From assembly GCA_008933705.1 (NCBI GenBank), contig WBUN01000016.1, positions 22,171-86,170 on the forward strand: a stretch of DNA of 64,000 bases. Reading direction: 5' to 3'. Under the pieces are notes generated by a model. That model had not been told where the DNA came from, did not search any database, and saw only the letters and a program-made list of their open reading frames with translations. The position numbers and the translations under genes were made by a program. The stretch comes from Hyphomicrobiaceae bacterium. GTDB taxonomy: Bacteria; Pseudomonadota; Alphaproteobacteria; Rhizobiales; Hyphomicrobiaceae. How positions within the stretch are numbered: position 1 is the stretch's first letter; each line of letters begins with the position of its first letter. Shown one piece after another: positions 9,045-18,860 of the stretch.

Positions 9045-9398
9045 CTACTGCTTGCTGTGCGGCTTGGCACCGTCCGCCGGGAGCTGCGCTGCAGCAGCAT
9101 CGGGCCCGTCGTAATAGAGGCTACCATCCTCTATCGAAACGACGTCGTCGGCTTCGAGCTGGTACTCGTCATCCTCGGCGTCGTTGAGACGGATGGTGCA
9201 ACCTTTGGCGCAGATGCCTTTGAGTGCTTGAGAGGGCTTGAGGAGGTGGTCCGCCTTCGTGTCGCCCTCGATGACCGTCACCTTGTGATCGTGCTCATCG
9301 CGATTGGTGATCGACACCGCGTGGGCTGCGGTGCTGCTCGACAGGAGCCAGATCACGCCAACCGCACGCATCAAATGCATCATTCCGGCCAAACGCAA
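9045..9398 (-). CDS. Small secreted protein of unknown function
   Basis: A 117-residue protein with an N-terminal signal sequence (hydrophobic VGVIWLLSSSTAAHA, cleavage near AHA-VS). The mature part is acidic and has two cysteines (ICAKGC) that could form a disulphide. The best start is a TTG at 9398 because AGGAGG lies seven bases before it; ATG codons a few residues on lack such a site. It follows a 23-residue lysine-rich peptide gene by 19 nt, so the two probably form one transcript. No family recognised. Confidence 0.6.
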   Translation of the reverse strand: MRLAGMMHLMRAVGVIWLLSSSTAAHAVSITNRDEHDHKVTVIEGDTKADHLLKPSQALKGICAKGCTIRLNDAEDDEYQLEADDVVSIEDGSLYYDGPDAAAAQLPADGAKPHSKQ

Positions 9399-9417
9399 AG
9401 ATGCACCTCCTACCGCC

Positions 9418-9489
9418 TCACTTCTTCTTCTTCTTCGCCGCCGCTTTCTTCTTCGCAGGGGCTTTCTTCGCTGCCTTCTTCGCCTTCAT
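9418..9489 (-). CDS. 23-residue lysine/alanine-rich basic peptide
   Basis: A very short gene with start ATG at 9489, AAGGA eight bases upstream, and stop TGA at 9418-9420. The peptide has 13 Lys, 8 Ala, one Pro and the initiator Met, in K-A-K-K-A-A-K-K pattern like the tails of bacterial histone H1-like proteins. It ends in five lysines, all encoded by AAG, which gives a (CTT)n tract on the plus strand. It could bind nucleic acid or acidic polymers. Supporting points are the ribosome site, the uninterrupted coding pattern and the close downstream gene; the main doubt is its size. Confidence 0.5.
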   Translation of the reverse strand: MKAKKAAKKAPAKKKAAAKKKKK

Positions 9490-9586
9490 CGTTCTTGTCC
9501 TTCCAGTAAGCCACCCGAATCGTGTCCGGGCAGTGTCAATGTGGAAATTTTCGGACAGATGCGCAAACGGATTTTTCCGCTGGCGG

Positions 9587-9605
9587 CTATCGATACTTTC
9601 GATAG
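9587..9605 (+). promoter_or_regulatory. Palindromic LysR-type operator
   Basis: CTATCGA, five bases, then TCGATAG: a perfect 7-bp inverted repeat in 19 bp. It contains the LysR-family T-N11-A pattern (T at 9590, A at 9602) and lies 38 bp before the LysR gene and about 98 bp before the divergent peptide gene, so it probably serves autoregulation and perhaps control of the divergent pair. Confidence 0.6.
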
Positions 9606-9642
9606 ATACTTTTCGACACCCAACACGAGCTGAAGCCCGCAC

Positions 9643-10491
9643 ATGGACATCGCACTCGCGCGCACGTTCTTGATGGTCGCAGAGACAGGAAGCTTCATCG
9701 ACGCTGCACGCAAGATGAACGTTACGCAGTCGACCGTGAGCGCGCGCATCAAGGTGCTGGAGGAACTGTTCGGACGACCCTTGTTCGAGCGTTCCAAGTA
9801 CGGCGCCGCGCTGACCGCTGCCGGCGAGCAGTTCCAGAAGCATGCGCTGGCCCTGGTGCGGGTGTGGCAGCATGCGCAGCTTGAGGTGGGGCTGTCGGGC
9901 CCCTATCGGGATCACCTTGCCGTCGGCGGTCACGCCACGCTTTGGGATGGATTCCTGCTCAAATGGATCTCCTGGCTGCGCGATAATGTCCCGGACATCG
10001 CCATTTCGGCCAGCGCCAGCGTCTCGGCGGTGATGATCCAGCGCCTGCTTGAGGGTACGCTCGACCTCGCCATCATGTACCGCCCGGGCCAGCCGCCGGG
10101 CCTCACCATCGAGCACCTGTTCGACGAGGAATTCGTGCTGGTGACCGGCGTACGCGCCCGCAGCCGGCGGCAGCCGAGCAACTACGTGTTCGTCGATTGG
10201 GGCCCCGACTTCCAGGCCGAGCACGCCGCCGCCTTCCCCAAGCTCACCAACACCGGCGTCAATCTCGATCTTGGCTCCCTTGGCCTCGACTATCTGCTCG
10301 CCAACGAAGCGTCGGGCTATTTTCCGCTCCGCCTCGTCAAGCATCACGTCAAGCGCCGCCGCCTGCGTATCCCGGCCCGGGCCCGCAAGTTCAGCTATCC
10401 CGTCTACATGGTCTATCCCGAGGCGCGGGACGAGGAGGCCTTCGAGCCGATCCTGGAAGGCCTGCGCAGGGCGGCAGAACGATTGGGATGA
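9643..10491 (+). CDS. LysR-family transcriptional regulator
   Basis: A 282-residue regulator. Residues 1-60 are the winged helix-turn-helix (LARTFLMVAETGSFIDAARK, then QSTVSARIKVLEELFGRPLFER, the classic recognition helix). Residues about 90-280 are the periplasmic-binding-protein-like effector domain, with strand LDLAIMYRPGQPPGL. Homologues of this subgroup are annotated only as LysR regulators, so the ligand is unknown. A perfect palindrome with T-N11-A spacing lies in its promoter. It is divergent from the lysine-rich peptide and secreted protein, which are its most likely targets besides itself. Confidence 0.9.
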   Translation: MDIALARTFLMVAETGSFIDAARKMNVTQSTVSARIKVLEELFGRPLFERSKYGAALTAAGEQFQKHALALVRVWQHAQLEVGLSGPYRDHLAVGGHATLWDGFLLKWISWLRDNVPDIAISASASVSAVMIQRLLEGTLDLAIMYRPGQPPGLTIEHLFDEEFVLVTGVRARSRRQPSNYVFVDWGPDFQAEHAAAFPKLTNTGVNLDLGSLGLDYLLANEASGYFPLRLVKHHVKRRRLRIPARARKFSYPVYMVYPEARDEEAFEPILEGLRRAAERLG

Positions 10492-10500
10492 CGGGCGGTC

Positions 10501-10803
10501 TTACACCGTCGGCCGCACCTCGAAGCTGCCGGCGGCCGGCGGATCGGCTTCGTCGAGGACCTTCACGAAGTCGACGCGCGCCGACGGCGGGCCGTCGCGG
10601 CAGCGCTCCAGCATCTCGTCAACGTCGTCGGCCGCGCCGGAGAACACGGCCTCCACGCCGCCATCACGACGATTGCGCACCCAGCCGGCAAGCCCGAGCT
10701 CGGTGGCGACGCGCTCTGTCCAGTAGCGGAACCCCACGCCCTGCACGCGCCCTTCGATGCGAACACGCACCGTGCGGCGATCGGACGTTGAGCTGCTGCT
10801 CAT
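10501..10803 (-). CDS. Acylphosphatase
   Basis: A 100-residue enzyme that hydrolyses carboxyl-phosphate bonds such as acetyl phosphate or 1,3-bisphosphoglycerate. The family signature [11 protein letters not shown] is present with the catalytic arginine R26; the catalytic asparagine is N44 in [15 protein letters not shown]. Length and fold pattern are normal. It is convergent with the LysR gene (9 nt between stops) and directly follows the ggt-like gene on the same strand (9 nt), so it may be cotranscribed with that gene. Confidence 0.93.
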   Translation of the reverse strand: MSSSSTSDRRTVRVRIEGRVQGVGFRYWTERVATELGLAGWVRNRRDGGVEAVFSGAADDVDEMLERCRDGPPSARVDFVKVLDEADPPAAGSFEVRPTV

Positions 10804-10812
10804 GCCCGCTTC

Positions 10813-12399
10813 CTAGTATCCGAGTGCCATCCCATCCTTGCGGCCGTCGGAGGCGCCGGTGAGGATGCCGTTGGCGCGATCGATCGCCACGATCTGGCCG
10901 CCGCCCCAGGGCAGATCGCGCGTTACCACCGGGTGACCGAGCTTCTGCAGGCCGGCAACGACGGCAGCCGGCACGGACTCCTCCACGACCAGCGCGTCAC
11001 CCTCGAAGAACACGCGCGGCTTGTCCAGCGCCTCCTGCGGGTCCATGCCGTAGTCGTACAGGTTGGACATGACGTAGACGTGGCCCATGGGTTGGAAATG
11101 GGCCCCCATGACGCCGAAGGCCAGCGCCGCCTCCCCGTCTTTCAGAGCCATGGCCGGGACCAGTGTGTGCATCGGGCGTTTGCCCGGCGCAATGCAGTTG
11201 CGGTGATTGGGGTCGAGAACGAACCCCTCGCCGCGATTGTGGAAGTTGATGCCGGTCTTGCCCGTGGCAATGCCCGAGCCGAAGTCGGCGTAGAGCGAGT
11301 TGATGAACGACACGGCCATACCGCTTTCGTCGACGATGGAAAAGCACACGGTGTCGGTGCCGGCCGGCTGCGGGAGGGGCCCGAGGTCGGGCCGACGCTT
11401 GCTGGGATCGATACGCCCCACAAGGTCGTCGATCACGGCATCGTCCAGCATGTGCGCAACCGGCACATCGGCCATCTCCGGATCGGCCACGAAGGTGTCG
11501 CGCATGCCGAAAGCGAGCCGCGCGGCCTCCATCAGCACATGATAGCGCTCCACCGAGACCGCCTCGGCTCGCGGCTTGCCGAGCCGGTCCAGCATCTTCA
11601 GCATGATGAGCGCGACGATGCCCTGGTTGTTGGGGGGCAGCTCGCAAAGCTCCATGCCGCGGTAGCCGACCGAGACAGGGTCGACATAGCTTGACCGCTG
11701 AGCCGCGAAATCCTCCAGCGTGTGCAGACCGCCGAGCGCGTTGAGCTCGGCCACCATGTCCTCGGCAATCTCTCCGCCATAGAAGGCATCACGCCCGCCC
11801 TTGGCGATGCCGCGCAGGGTGGCGCCAAGCGCGGGCGAGCGCATGATCTCGCCGGCCCTTGGGGGACGGCCATCCTTGAGAAGGTTCTTCCTGGCCCCTG
11901 CGTGGCGCGCGAGCTTGGCGGCGCCGCGGAACCAATCGACCGAAACGCGCGGGGCAACGACGAAGCCGCCCTCGGCCAGATCGATCGCCGGGGCAAGAAG
12001 CTGCTCGAGCGACATCGAGCCATGATCCTCCAGCAGCCGGCACCAGCCGTCGATGGCGCCGGGCACGGTGACGGCGTGCACGCTGGTCGTCTCGATGCGC
12101 TTGATGTTGTGCTCGGCGTACCAGGCCGCGGTGGCGGCCTTGGGCGCACGCCCTGACGCGTTGAGCGCCATCGGCCTCTCGCCCGGCTTGGCGATCATGG
12201 CGAAGCAATCCCCGCCTATCCCGGTCATGGGACATTCGACGACCGCAAGCACGGCCGCCGTGGCGATTGCCGCATCAACGGCATTGCCGCCCTTCTTCAG
12301 GACATCGATGGCGGTCAGGCTCGCAGCCGGGTGCGACGTTGCACACATGGCGCGCCGCGCGTACACCGGCGACCGTCCGGGAAAGTGAAAGCTGCGCAT
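10813..12399 (-). CDS. Gamma-glutamyltransferase-family (Ntn hydrolase) protein
   Basis: A 528-residue autoprocessing hydrolase of the GGT/YwrD family. ATG 12399 is preceded by AGGA at eight bases, and homologues start here (…RRAMCATSHPAASLTAIDVLKKGGNAVDAAIA). The N-terminal large-subunit signature GGNAVDAAIA…GIGGDCFAM and the small-subunit part are both present. The expected nucleophile is Thr350 in the stretch DTVCFSIVD, where classical enzymes have T-T-H-x-S; the residues after the threonine differ, as in YwrD-like members, so substrate preference may differ from glutathione. No signal peptide is obvious, suggesting a cytoplasmic enzyme. Confidence 0.85.
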   Translation of the reverse strand: MRSFHFPGRSPVYARRAMCATSHPAASLTAIDVLKKGGNAVDAAIATAAVLAVVECPMTGIGGDCFAMIAKPGERPMALNASGRAPKAATAAWYAEHNIKRIETTSVHAVTVPGAIDGWCRLLEDHGSMSLEQLLAPAIDLAEGGFVVAPRVSVDWFRGAAKLARHAGARKNLLKDGRPPRAGEIMRSPALGATLRGIAKGGRDAFYGGEIAEDMVAELNALGGLHTLEDFAAQRSSYVDPVSVGYRGMELCELPPNNQGIVALIMLKMLDRLGKPRAEAVSVERYHVLMEAARLAFGMRDTFVADPEMADVPVAHMLDDAVIDDLVGRIDPSKRRPDLGPLPQPAGTDTVCFSIVDESGMAVSFINSLYADFGSGIATGKTGINFHNRGEGFVLDPNHRNCIAPGKRPMHTLVPAMALKDGEAALAFGVMGAHFQPMGHVYVMSNLYDYGMDPQEALDKPRVFFEGDALVVEESVPAAVVAGLQKLGHPVVTRDLPWGGGQIVAIDRANGILTGASDGRKDGMALGY

Positions 12400-12484
12400 G
12401 GGAGTATCCTGCCCCTTCGGCACACATCTTATGGCGAGGGCTGGAGTTCTAAGGAAAAACCCGCCGGACGCAAGCTGGTGGGCG

Positions 12485-13060
12485 TCAGGCGACGCCGACC
12501 TGCGTTCCGACCGTGGGTGCCTGCCACGATGCGGCCCGAGGCGGCATGGAAAAGCCCCACGCACCCGGGGCAGGGCCAAAGCGGTTGGCGTCTGCCCCTC
12601 CGACCCCGATGTGGAGCCACATGGCGCAGACCAGCAACGGGAGCATCATGCCCGCAAATACCAGCCAGTAGGTCGCAGTTCCGGACACGAGCACATCGGA
12701 GTCCGCGGCCAGGACGACCACGGTGACAAGACTGACGGCGCCAGCGAGCCAGACCAGCGCAGCGGTCGGCAACCACCAGGCGCTGCGGTCAAGATCGTGC
12801 AGGCGCTTGGACACCGTGGCGAACCCAGCCCAGCAGAACGCTGCATCGATGGCGAGCGCCGGCCAGCCGCCGAATTGGCCGCCGATCGCCCAGACGGCGA
12901 ACGCGGCGAGCGCCTGCAGCACCAGCAGGACCGCGGCGGCCAGCAGCAATCCCCTGCGGCTGCAGCGACCACGCGGATCGATGAGTTGCAGAGCCAGATG
13001 AGCAGTCGGAGCCATGCGCCGAGTTTCCAGGCCGGGGCCACTCCTGCCAAAATGACGCAT
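12485..13060 (-). CDS. DUF805-family membrane protein
   Basis: A 191-residue membrane protein with four hydrophobic segments. The DUF805 signatures are visible: KRLHDLDRSAWWL in the middle and DANRFGPAPG near the end. The family has no established biochemical role. The start is uncertain: ATG 13060 gives 191 residues and ATG 13015 gives 176; neither has a strong ribosome site. It lies between pccA and the ggt-like gene on the same strand, 85 nt before the latter. Confidence 0.72.
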   Translation of the reverse strand: MRHFGRSGPGLETRRMAPTAHLALQLIDPRGRCSRRGLLLAAAVLLVLQALAAFAVWAIGGQFGGWPALAIDAAFCWAGFATVSKRLHDLDRSAWWLPTAALVWLAGAVSLVTVVVLAADSDVLVSGTATYWLVFAGMMLPLLVCAMWLHIGVGGADANRFGPAPGAWGFSMPPRAASWQAPTVGTQVGVA

Positions 13061-13132
13061 GCAGCTTTCTTTTGCGTAAGCACGGAGCGCAAACCCCTCG
13101 GCCCGCTCCTCACGCCGGGGCTGCGGCCGGTA

Positions 13133-13157
13133 GGCCCGCGGACATCACGCGCGGGCC
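13133..13157 (-). terminator. Hairpin downstream of pccA
   Basis: An 8-bp GC-only inverted repeat (13133-13140 against 13150-13157) with a nine-base loop, starting eight bases after the pccA stop. There is no T run, so this is a weak intrinsic terminator or a 3' processing block. Confidence 0.4.
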
Positions 13158-13164
13158 ATCAAAC

Positions 13165-15186
13165 TCACGCAAATTCCATGATCACGGCGTCGACCGCCAG
13201 GCTGTCGCCGGCCTTGGCCTTGATGGCCTTGACCCGCGCATCGCGCTCCGCGCGCAGGATGTTCTCCATCTTCATGGCCTCGACCACGCACAGTGCATCG
13301 CCCGCCTTCACCTCCTGCCCGACCTCCACGTGGATGGCCTTGACCAGTCCGGGCATCGGACACAGCAGCAGCCTGGACGTGTCCGGCGGCGCCTTCTCCG
13401 GCATCAAAGCGGCCAGCGCCGCCTCCCGCTCCGTGTAGACGTAGGCCCTGGTACGGATGCCGCGATAGGCCACGTCGTAGCCGTTCAGGATGGGGCGCAC
13501 CTGTACCGAGACCGGTCGCCCTTGCACCATGCCGGTCCATACGGCCTCGCCCGGCCACCACTCCGATTCCAGCTCGATCGGCTCGCGGCCTTGGCCCCTC
13601 TCGTCGAGCAGAGTGACCTTGATGGGGCGCCCCAGCTCGCCTTCCACCAGCGCCGACACGCGGGAGGCGCCGATGCTGGTAATGCGCCGGCTGGCGAAGC
13701 GCACCTCCGGCCCGGCCATCTGGTGCGTGATCTTGCGACGGCGGGCATTGGTGAGGTGATCAACCGCAATGGAAACCGCCGCCAGGACGTCGAGGTCCTC
13801 GCCCTGCGGTACCGGCGGCTTGAACCCGCCCTTGTATTCCTCGGCAATGAAGCCCGTCGACAACCGCCCTTCGCGCCAGCGCGGATGCTGCATGAGGGCC
13901 GCCAGGAACGGAATATTGTGCTCCACCCCATCGATCACGAACGCGTCCAGTGCATCGGACTGCAGGTCGATGGCTCCCTCGCGCGTTGCTGCGTACGTGA
14001 CCAGCTTGGCGATCATGGGATCGTAGTGCATCGAGATCTCGGCGCCCTCGAACACACCGGTATCATTGCGAATGGTGCCGCCGTTCGGGGAATGGCCCTC
14101 CTTGGGCGGCTGGTAGCGCGTGAGGCGGCCGATGGAGGGCAGGAAACTGCGGAACGGATCCTCGGCGTAGATGCGGCTTTCGACCGCCCAGCCGTCGAGC
14201 CTGATGTCGGCCTGCTTGAGCTTGAGCTTCTCGCCGGCAGCGACGAGGATCATCTGCTCCACGAGATCGACGCCGGTGATAAGCTCAGTGACCGGATGCT
14301 CGACCTGCAGGCGCGTGTTCATCTCGAGAAAGTAGAATGAGCGGTCCTGGCCGGCCACGAACTCGACGGTGCCGGCGCTGTCGTAGCCGACCGCCTTGGC
14401 CAGCGCCACCGCCTGCTCCCCCATGGCCTTGCGCGACTTGGCGTCGAGCAGCGGGGATGGCGCCTCCTCCACGACTTTCTGATTGCGGCGCTGGATCGAG
14501 CATTCGCGCTCGCCGAGATAGATGACGTTGCCGTGCTTGTCTCCCAGCACCTGGATCTCGATGTGGCGCGGGTTCTCGATGAACTTCTCGAGGAAGACGC
14601 GGTCGTCGCCGAAGCTCGACTTGGCCTCCGAGCGGGCAAGCCCAAAGCCTTCCTCCGCCTCCTTCGCATTGTAGGCGATGCGCATGCCCTTCCCGCCGCC
14701 GCCGGCAGAGGCTTTGATCATGACCGGATAGCCGATCTCCTCGGCAATCTTGACGGCGTGCTTGGCGTCCCCGATCTCGCCGAGGAAGCCCGGCACGGTG
14801 GACACCTTGGCCTTGGCTGCCGCCTTCTTGCTCTCGATCTTGTCGCCCATGGCGGCAATCGCCTTGGGATTGGGGCCTATGAAGACAATGCCGGCCTTCT
14901 GCAGGGCTGCAGGGAAAGCTTCTCGTTCGGACAGGAACCCGTAACCCGGGTGCACGGCCTCCGCGCCGGTCTTGCGGCATGCGTCAACGATCTTGTCTAT
15001 GACGAGATAGGACTGGGCCGCCGCGGCGGGGCCAATCGGCACTGCCTCGTCGGCCATCTCGACATGCAGGCCGTCTCGATCGGCATCGGAATGGACGGCA
15101 ACCGTCTTGATACCCAACTTGCGCGCGGTCTTGATGATGCGGCAGGCGATCTCGCCTCGATTGGCGATCAGGATTTTCTTGAACAT
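13165..15186 (-). CDS. pccA: Propionyl/acetyl-CoA carboxylase biotin-containing alpha subunit
   Basis: A 673-residue subunit combining biotin carboxylase and biotin carrier. The N-terminus MFKKILIANRGEIACRII is the standard biotin-carboxylase start, so ATG 15186 is chosen. The ATP-grasp glycine loop KASAGGGGKGMR lies near residue 165, followed by the ERECSIQRRNQK and EMNTRLQVEHPVTE motifs. The carrier domain at the end has the biotinylated lysine K639 in VEAMKMEN. With the beta subunit at 17141-18673 it carboxylates propionyl-CoA to methylmalonyl-CoA. Alpha and beta are usually near one another in this order of bacteria; here two unrelated genes lie between. Confidence 0.95.
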   Translation of the reverse strand: MFKKILIANRGEIACRIIKTARKLGIKTVAVHSDADRDGLHVEMADEAVPIGPAAAAQSYLVIDKIVDACRKTGAEAVHPGYGFLSEREAFPAALQKAGIVFIGPNPKAIAAMGDKIESKKAAAKAKVSTVPGFLGEIGDAKHAVKIAEEIGYPVMIKASAGGGGKGMRIAYNAKEAEEGFGLARSEAKSSFGDDRVFLEKFIENPRHIEIQVLGDKHGNVIYLGERECSIQRRNQKVVEEAPSPLLDAKSRKAMGEQAVALAKAVGYDSAGTVEFVAGQDRSFYFLEMNTRLQVEHPVTELITGVDLVEQMILVAAGEKLKLKQADIRLDGWAVESRIYAEDPFRSFLPSIGRLTRYQPPKEGHSPNGGTIRNDTGVFEGAEISMHYDPMIAKLVTYAATREGAIDLQSDALDAFVIDGVEHNIPFLAALMQHPRWREGRLSTGFIAEEYKGGFKPPVPQGEDLDVLAAVSIAVDHLTNARRRKITHQMAGPEVRFASRRITSIGASRVSALVEGELGRPIKVTLLDERGQGREPIELESEWWPGEAVWTGMVQGRPVSVQVRPILNGYDVAYRGIRTRAYVYTEREAALAALMPEKAPPDTSRLLLCPMPGLVKAIHVEVGQEVKAGDALCVVEAMKMENILRAERDARVKAIKAKAGDSLAVDAVIMEFA

Positions 15187-15340
15187 GCGCGGAAGGCGCC
15201 CCGTACTCAGAGGAATGAACCCGGCCGACCCTGGCCCGCGATGATAGGCCAAAAGACGATGGAGGGAAGGAAATGCTTCAGCGCTCCTACGTCGATGCTG
15301 CAGCTTGGTCAACCTGCCCGTGGAAAGGGCATTACGCCGC

Positions 15341-15358
15341 GGGGGCGAGCCCGCCCCC
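15341..15358 (-). terminator. GC-rich hairpin after the repeat protein gene
   Basis: GGGGGCG and CGCCCCC form a perfect 7-bp stem with a four-base loop, 31-49 nt downstream of the stop at 15390 (minus strand) and upstream of pccA. No T run; a weak candidate terminator. Confidence 0.35.
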
Positions 15359-15389
15359 CTTGCCACCTGATTGACTGCAAGAGCCGGTC

Positions 15390-16394
15390 TCAGGCGGCTG
15401 CGGCAGCCCGTTCGATCAGGGGCTGCAGCGCCGGCGCCACCGACGGGCTTTCGGCCTTCAGAAACATCAGCAGGGCCCGTTCATTGGCCGTAATCCTGCC
15501 GTCCCGGCCGATGCGAGAGGCGAGCCAGTCCGCTTCCACGGGGGTCACCGCCTCATTGGTCACGATTTCGACCTTCTGCTGCGTCAGGCGCGCGATGGCC
15601 CGCTCCTCGCTGGTCTGCTGCCGGTACCCGCCAAACAGGCCCTTCAGCCCCGACACCATGCCGCCCAGCATCTCATCCACGCCGAGGTCGCCGCGCCGAT
15701 CGAGCCAGGCATCGCGGGCAAGGGCAATCTCGCGCGGCGGTGCCGCATAGCCGGACGCCGCCATCACGCAGTTGGCGATGGCCTTGACGAACAGATCGCG
15801 CCAGGACGGGTGGGCTTCTCCGTCGGCCGTCGACTCCTCGATATCGAACAGGGCTTCGGCTTCGGGCTGCGTGACGGCAATGTTGCCGTCGCTGCCAAAG
15901 GCGTAGAGCATGCGGCGGAGCAGATCGACCTCCGCCTCCGTGATCACACCCGGCTGCAGCTTCTTGCCCGAGCGCAGCGGCCCTACGCCCTCGACAACGG
16001 CATACTTCACCTGGTCGAGAGCAAATCGAACCAGGCTCTGCGGTGCCCAGCGCGCCTTGTCGAGCACATTGACGAGCAGTTCCAGCTCGGTCTTGCTCTC
16101 GATGCGGCCGTCCTTGGAAATGCGCTCGATGAGCCAGGCGGCATTGGCGGCCGTCAGATATCCCTCCGGCGGCGCTTGATCGACGATGTAGTCCGTAATC
16201 GTTTCGACGAAGCAGTCCGCCCACGCCGGGTCCTGCACCGGGCACGCATCGTTGAGGGCGAAGATGGTGTCGGCTTCCTCGGCCGAGATGCGGCCGTCGT
16301 CATAGTAGCTGCGCCGAAGCTTGAGGACGTCAGCGTCCTTGATGCTGCCGCGTGCCTTGATCTCCAGCACAGAAACCGCGCTCAGAACACCCAT
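15390..16394 (-). CDS. Hypothetical protein with four degenerate DG-[RN]-I helical repeats
   Basis: A 334-residue soluble protein, no signal peptide. Four similar units can be seen: DDGRISAEEADTIFAL (about residue 33), KDGRIESKTELELLVN (about 95), SDGNIAVTQPEAEALF (about 170) and RDGRITANERALLMFL (about 297). Each is an acidic DG[RN]I turn followed by an acidic helix, and the first three run on into an aromatic helix of the W-x-x-x-F-v type. The pattern recalls EF-hand-like or TerB-like acidic helical modules, but calcium ligands are incomplete (D-G-x-I without a full 12-residue loop). Function unknown; it lies between pccA and pccB, which may be chance. Confidence 0.65.
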   Translation of the reverse strand: MGVLSAVSVLEIKARGSIKDADVLKLRRSYYDDGRISAEEADTIFALNDACPVQDPAWADCFVETITDYIVDQAPPEGYLTAANAAWLIERISKDGRIESKTELELLVNVLDKARWAPQSLVRFALDQVKYAVVEGVGPLRSGKKLQPGVITEAEVDLLRRMLYAFGSDGNIAVTQPEAEALFDIEESTADGEAHPSWRDLFVKAIANCVMAASGYAAPPREIALARDAWLDRRGDLGVDEMLGGMVSGLKGLFGGYRQQTSEERAIARLTQQKVEIVTNEAVTPVEADWLASRIGRDGRITANERALLMFLKAESPSVAPALQPLIERAAAAA

Positions 16395-16589
16395 AGCGAA
16401 CCCCTCGACCGCCCGGCCGGAAAGCTAAGGCTGAGAGAGTTACCATCCTGCTAATGACCGCCCACTTTTGCACTCGTGAGGCAGCCTCTGTCTTGCGTCG
16501 AGCACAGCGTCCAATGCATGCTTCGACGTCGGCCGCACGGATGCCGAATTCACGTCGTGAATTGTGCAGCATTCTGTTTGGGGGATGTC

Positions 16590-17093
16590 ATGCGCCTTCC
16601 TGCAATTCTGATGTCGCTCGGGCTCGTTCTCGCCGGCCCGGCAGCTTTGGCCCAGCAGCTCCGGGTCCAGGGTGTGGAGCTGCTCTGGTACGGCACCTAC
16701 GAGGCCGGAAAAACCGACGAGATCAAGGACAAGAGCGCCGCCACCGGAACCCGCTACAGTTCGACCAACATCGTACCGCCCCGAGAGAACAAAGATCGCA
16801 TCGCCCTCAAGAGCGGCGTGCGCTTCGGCTTCGGCTACAAGGTCCTCGGCACCCCCAACGGCGCCGGGATCAGGATCACGCACCTGCGCCATTTCCCGCC
16901 GCCCGGGGTAAAGAATTCCGATAGCGGCAACCGCATGATGACGGAGGAGCGCGACTTCGACATCACGCTCGGCGAGGAGCGGTTCATGGGTTTCGTCCTG
17001 GGCGAGGATCTGCCGACCGGCCCGTGGACGTTCCAGGTGCTCTACGGCACGCGCCTGCTCGTCGAGAAGACGTTCACGGTGTACAAGCCGTAG
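16590..17093 (+). CDS. DUF3859-family exported protein
   Basis: A 167-residue protein with a signal peptide (MRLPAILMSLGLVLAGPAALAQ, cleavage at ALA-QQ). The body resembles DUF3859 proteins: WYGTYEAG, then a long charged middle, FGFGYKVLG, and a final strand FQVLYGTRLLVEKTFTVY. It is probably a periplasmic beta-sandwich. The ATG at 16590 is chosen because GGGGGA lies four to nine bases before it and the signal peptide starts there. No enzymatic role is known. It is convergent with pccB. Confidence 0.7.
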   Translation: MRLPAILMSLGLVLAGPAALAQQLRVQGVELLWYGTYEAGKTDEIKDKSAATGTRYSSTNIVPPRENKDRIALKSGVRFGFGYKVLGTPNGAGIRITHLRHFPPPGVKNSDSGNRMMTEERDFDITLGEERFMGFVLGEDLPTGPWTFQVLYGTRLLVEKTFTVYKP

Positions 17094-17140
17094 GGTGCAG
17101 CCCCTGGGAAGGGCGCTAGGTGCCGGTGCATGCGCCGGTA

Positions 17141-18673
<1,533 letters not shown>

Positions 18674-18860
18674 GAAAACCGCCCCGTTGCTCCGTTGCCG
18701 TCGCCCCTCATCGGCTCATAGCATGGCCGTAGTGCGCTGCAAAATGACCTCGGGCAAGCCCACGAAATCGACCGTGGCCGCCTCGTTCTGGACTTGGTCC
18801 CGTGCACGCGGCGAACAAACATGCAATGAAGCGGCCTGAGCCTCTGCGATGGAGCCTGCC

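Noticed and set aside
9418..9480. (CTT)n microsatellite-like tract
   Set aside because: As a stand-alone repeat it is explained by runs of AAG lysine codons in the short minus-strand peptide gene.
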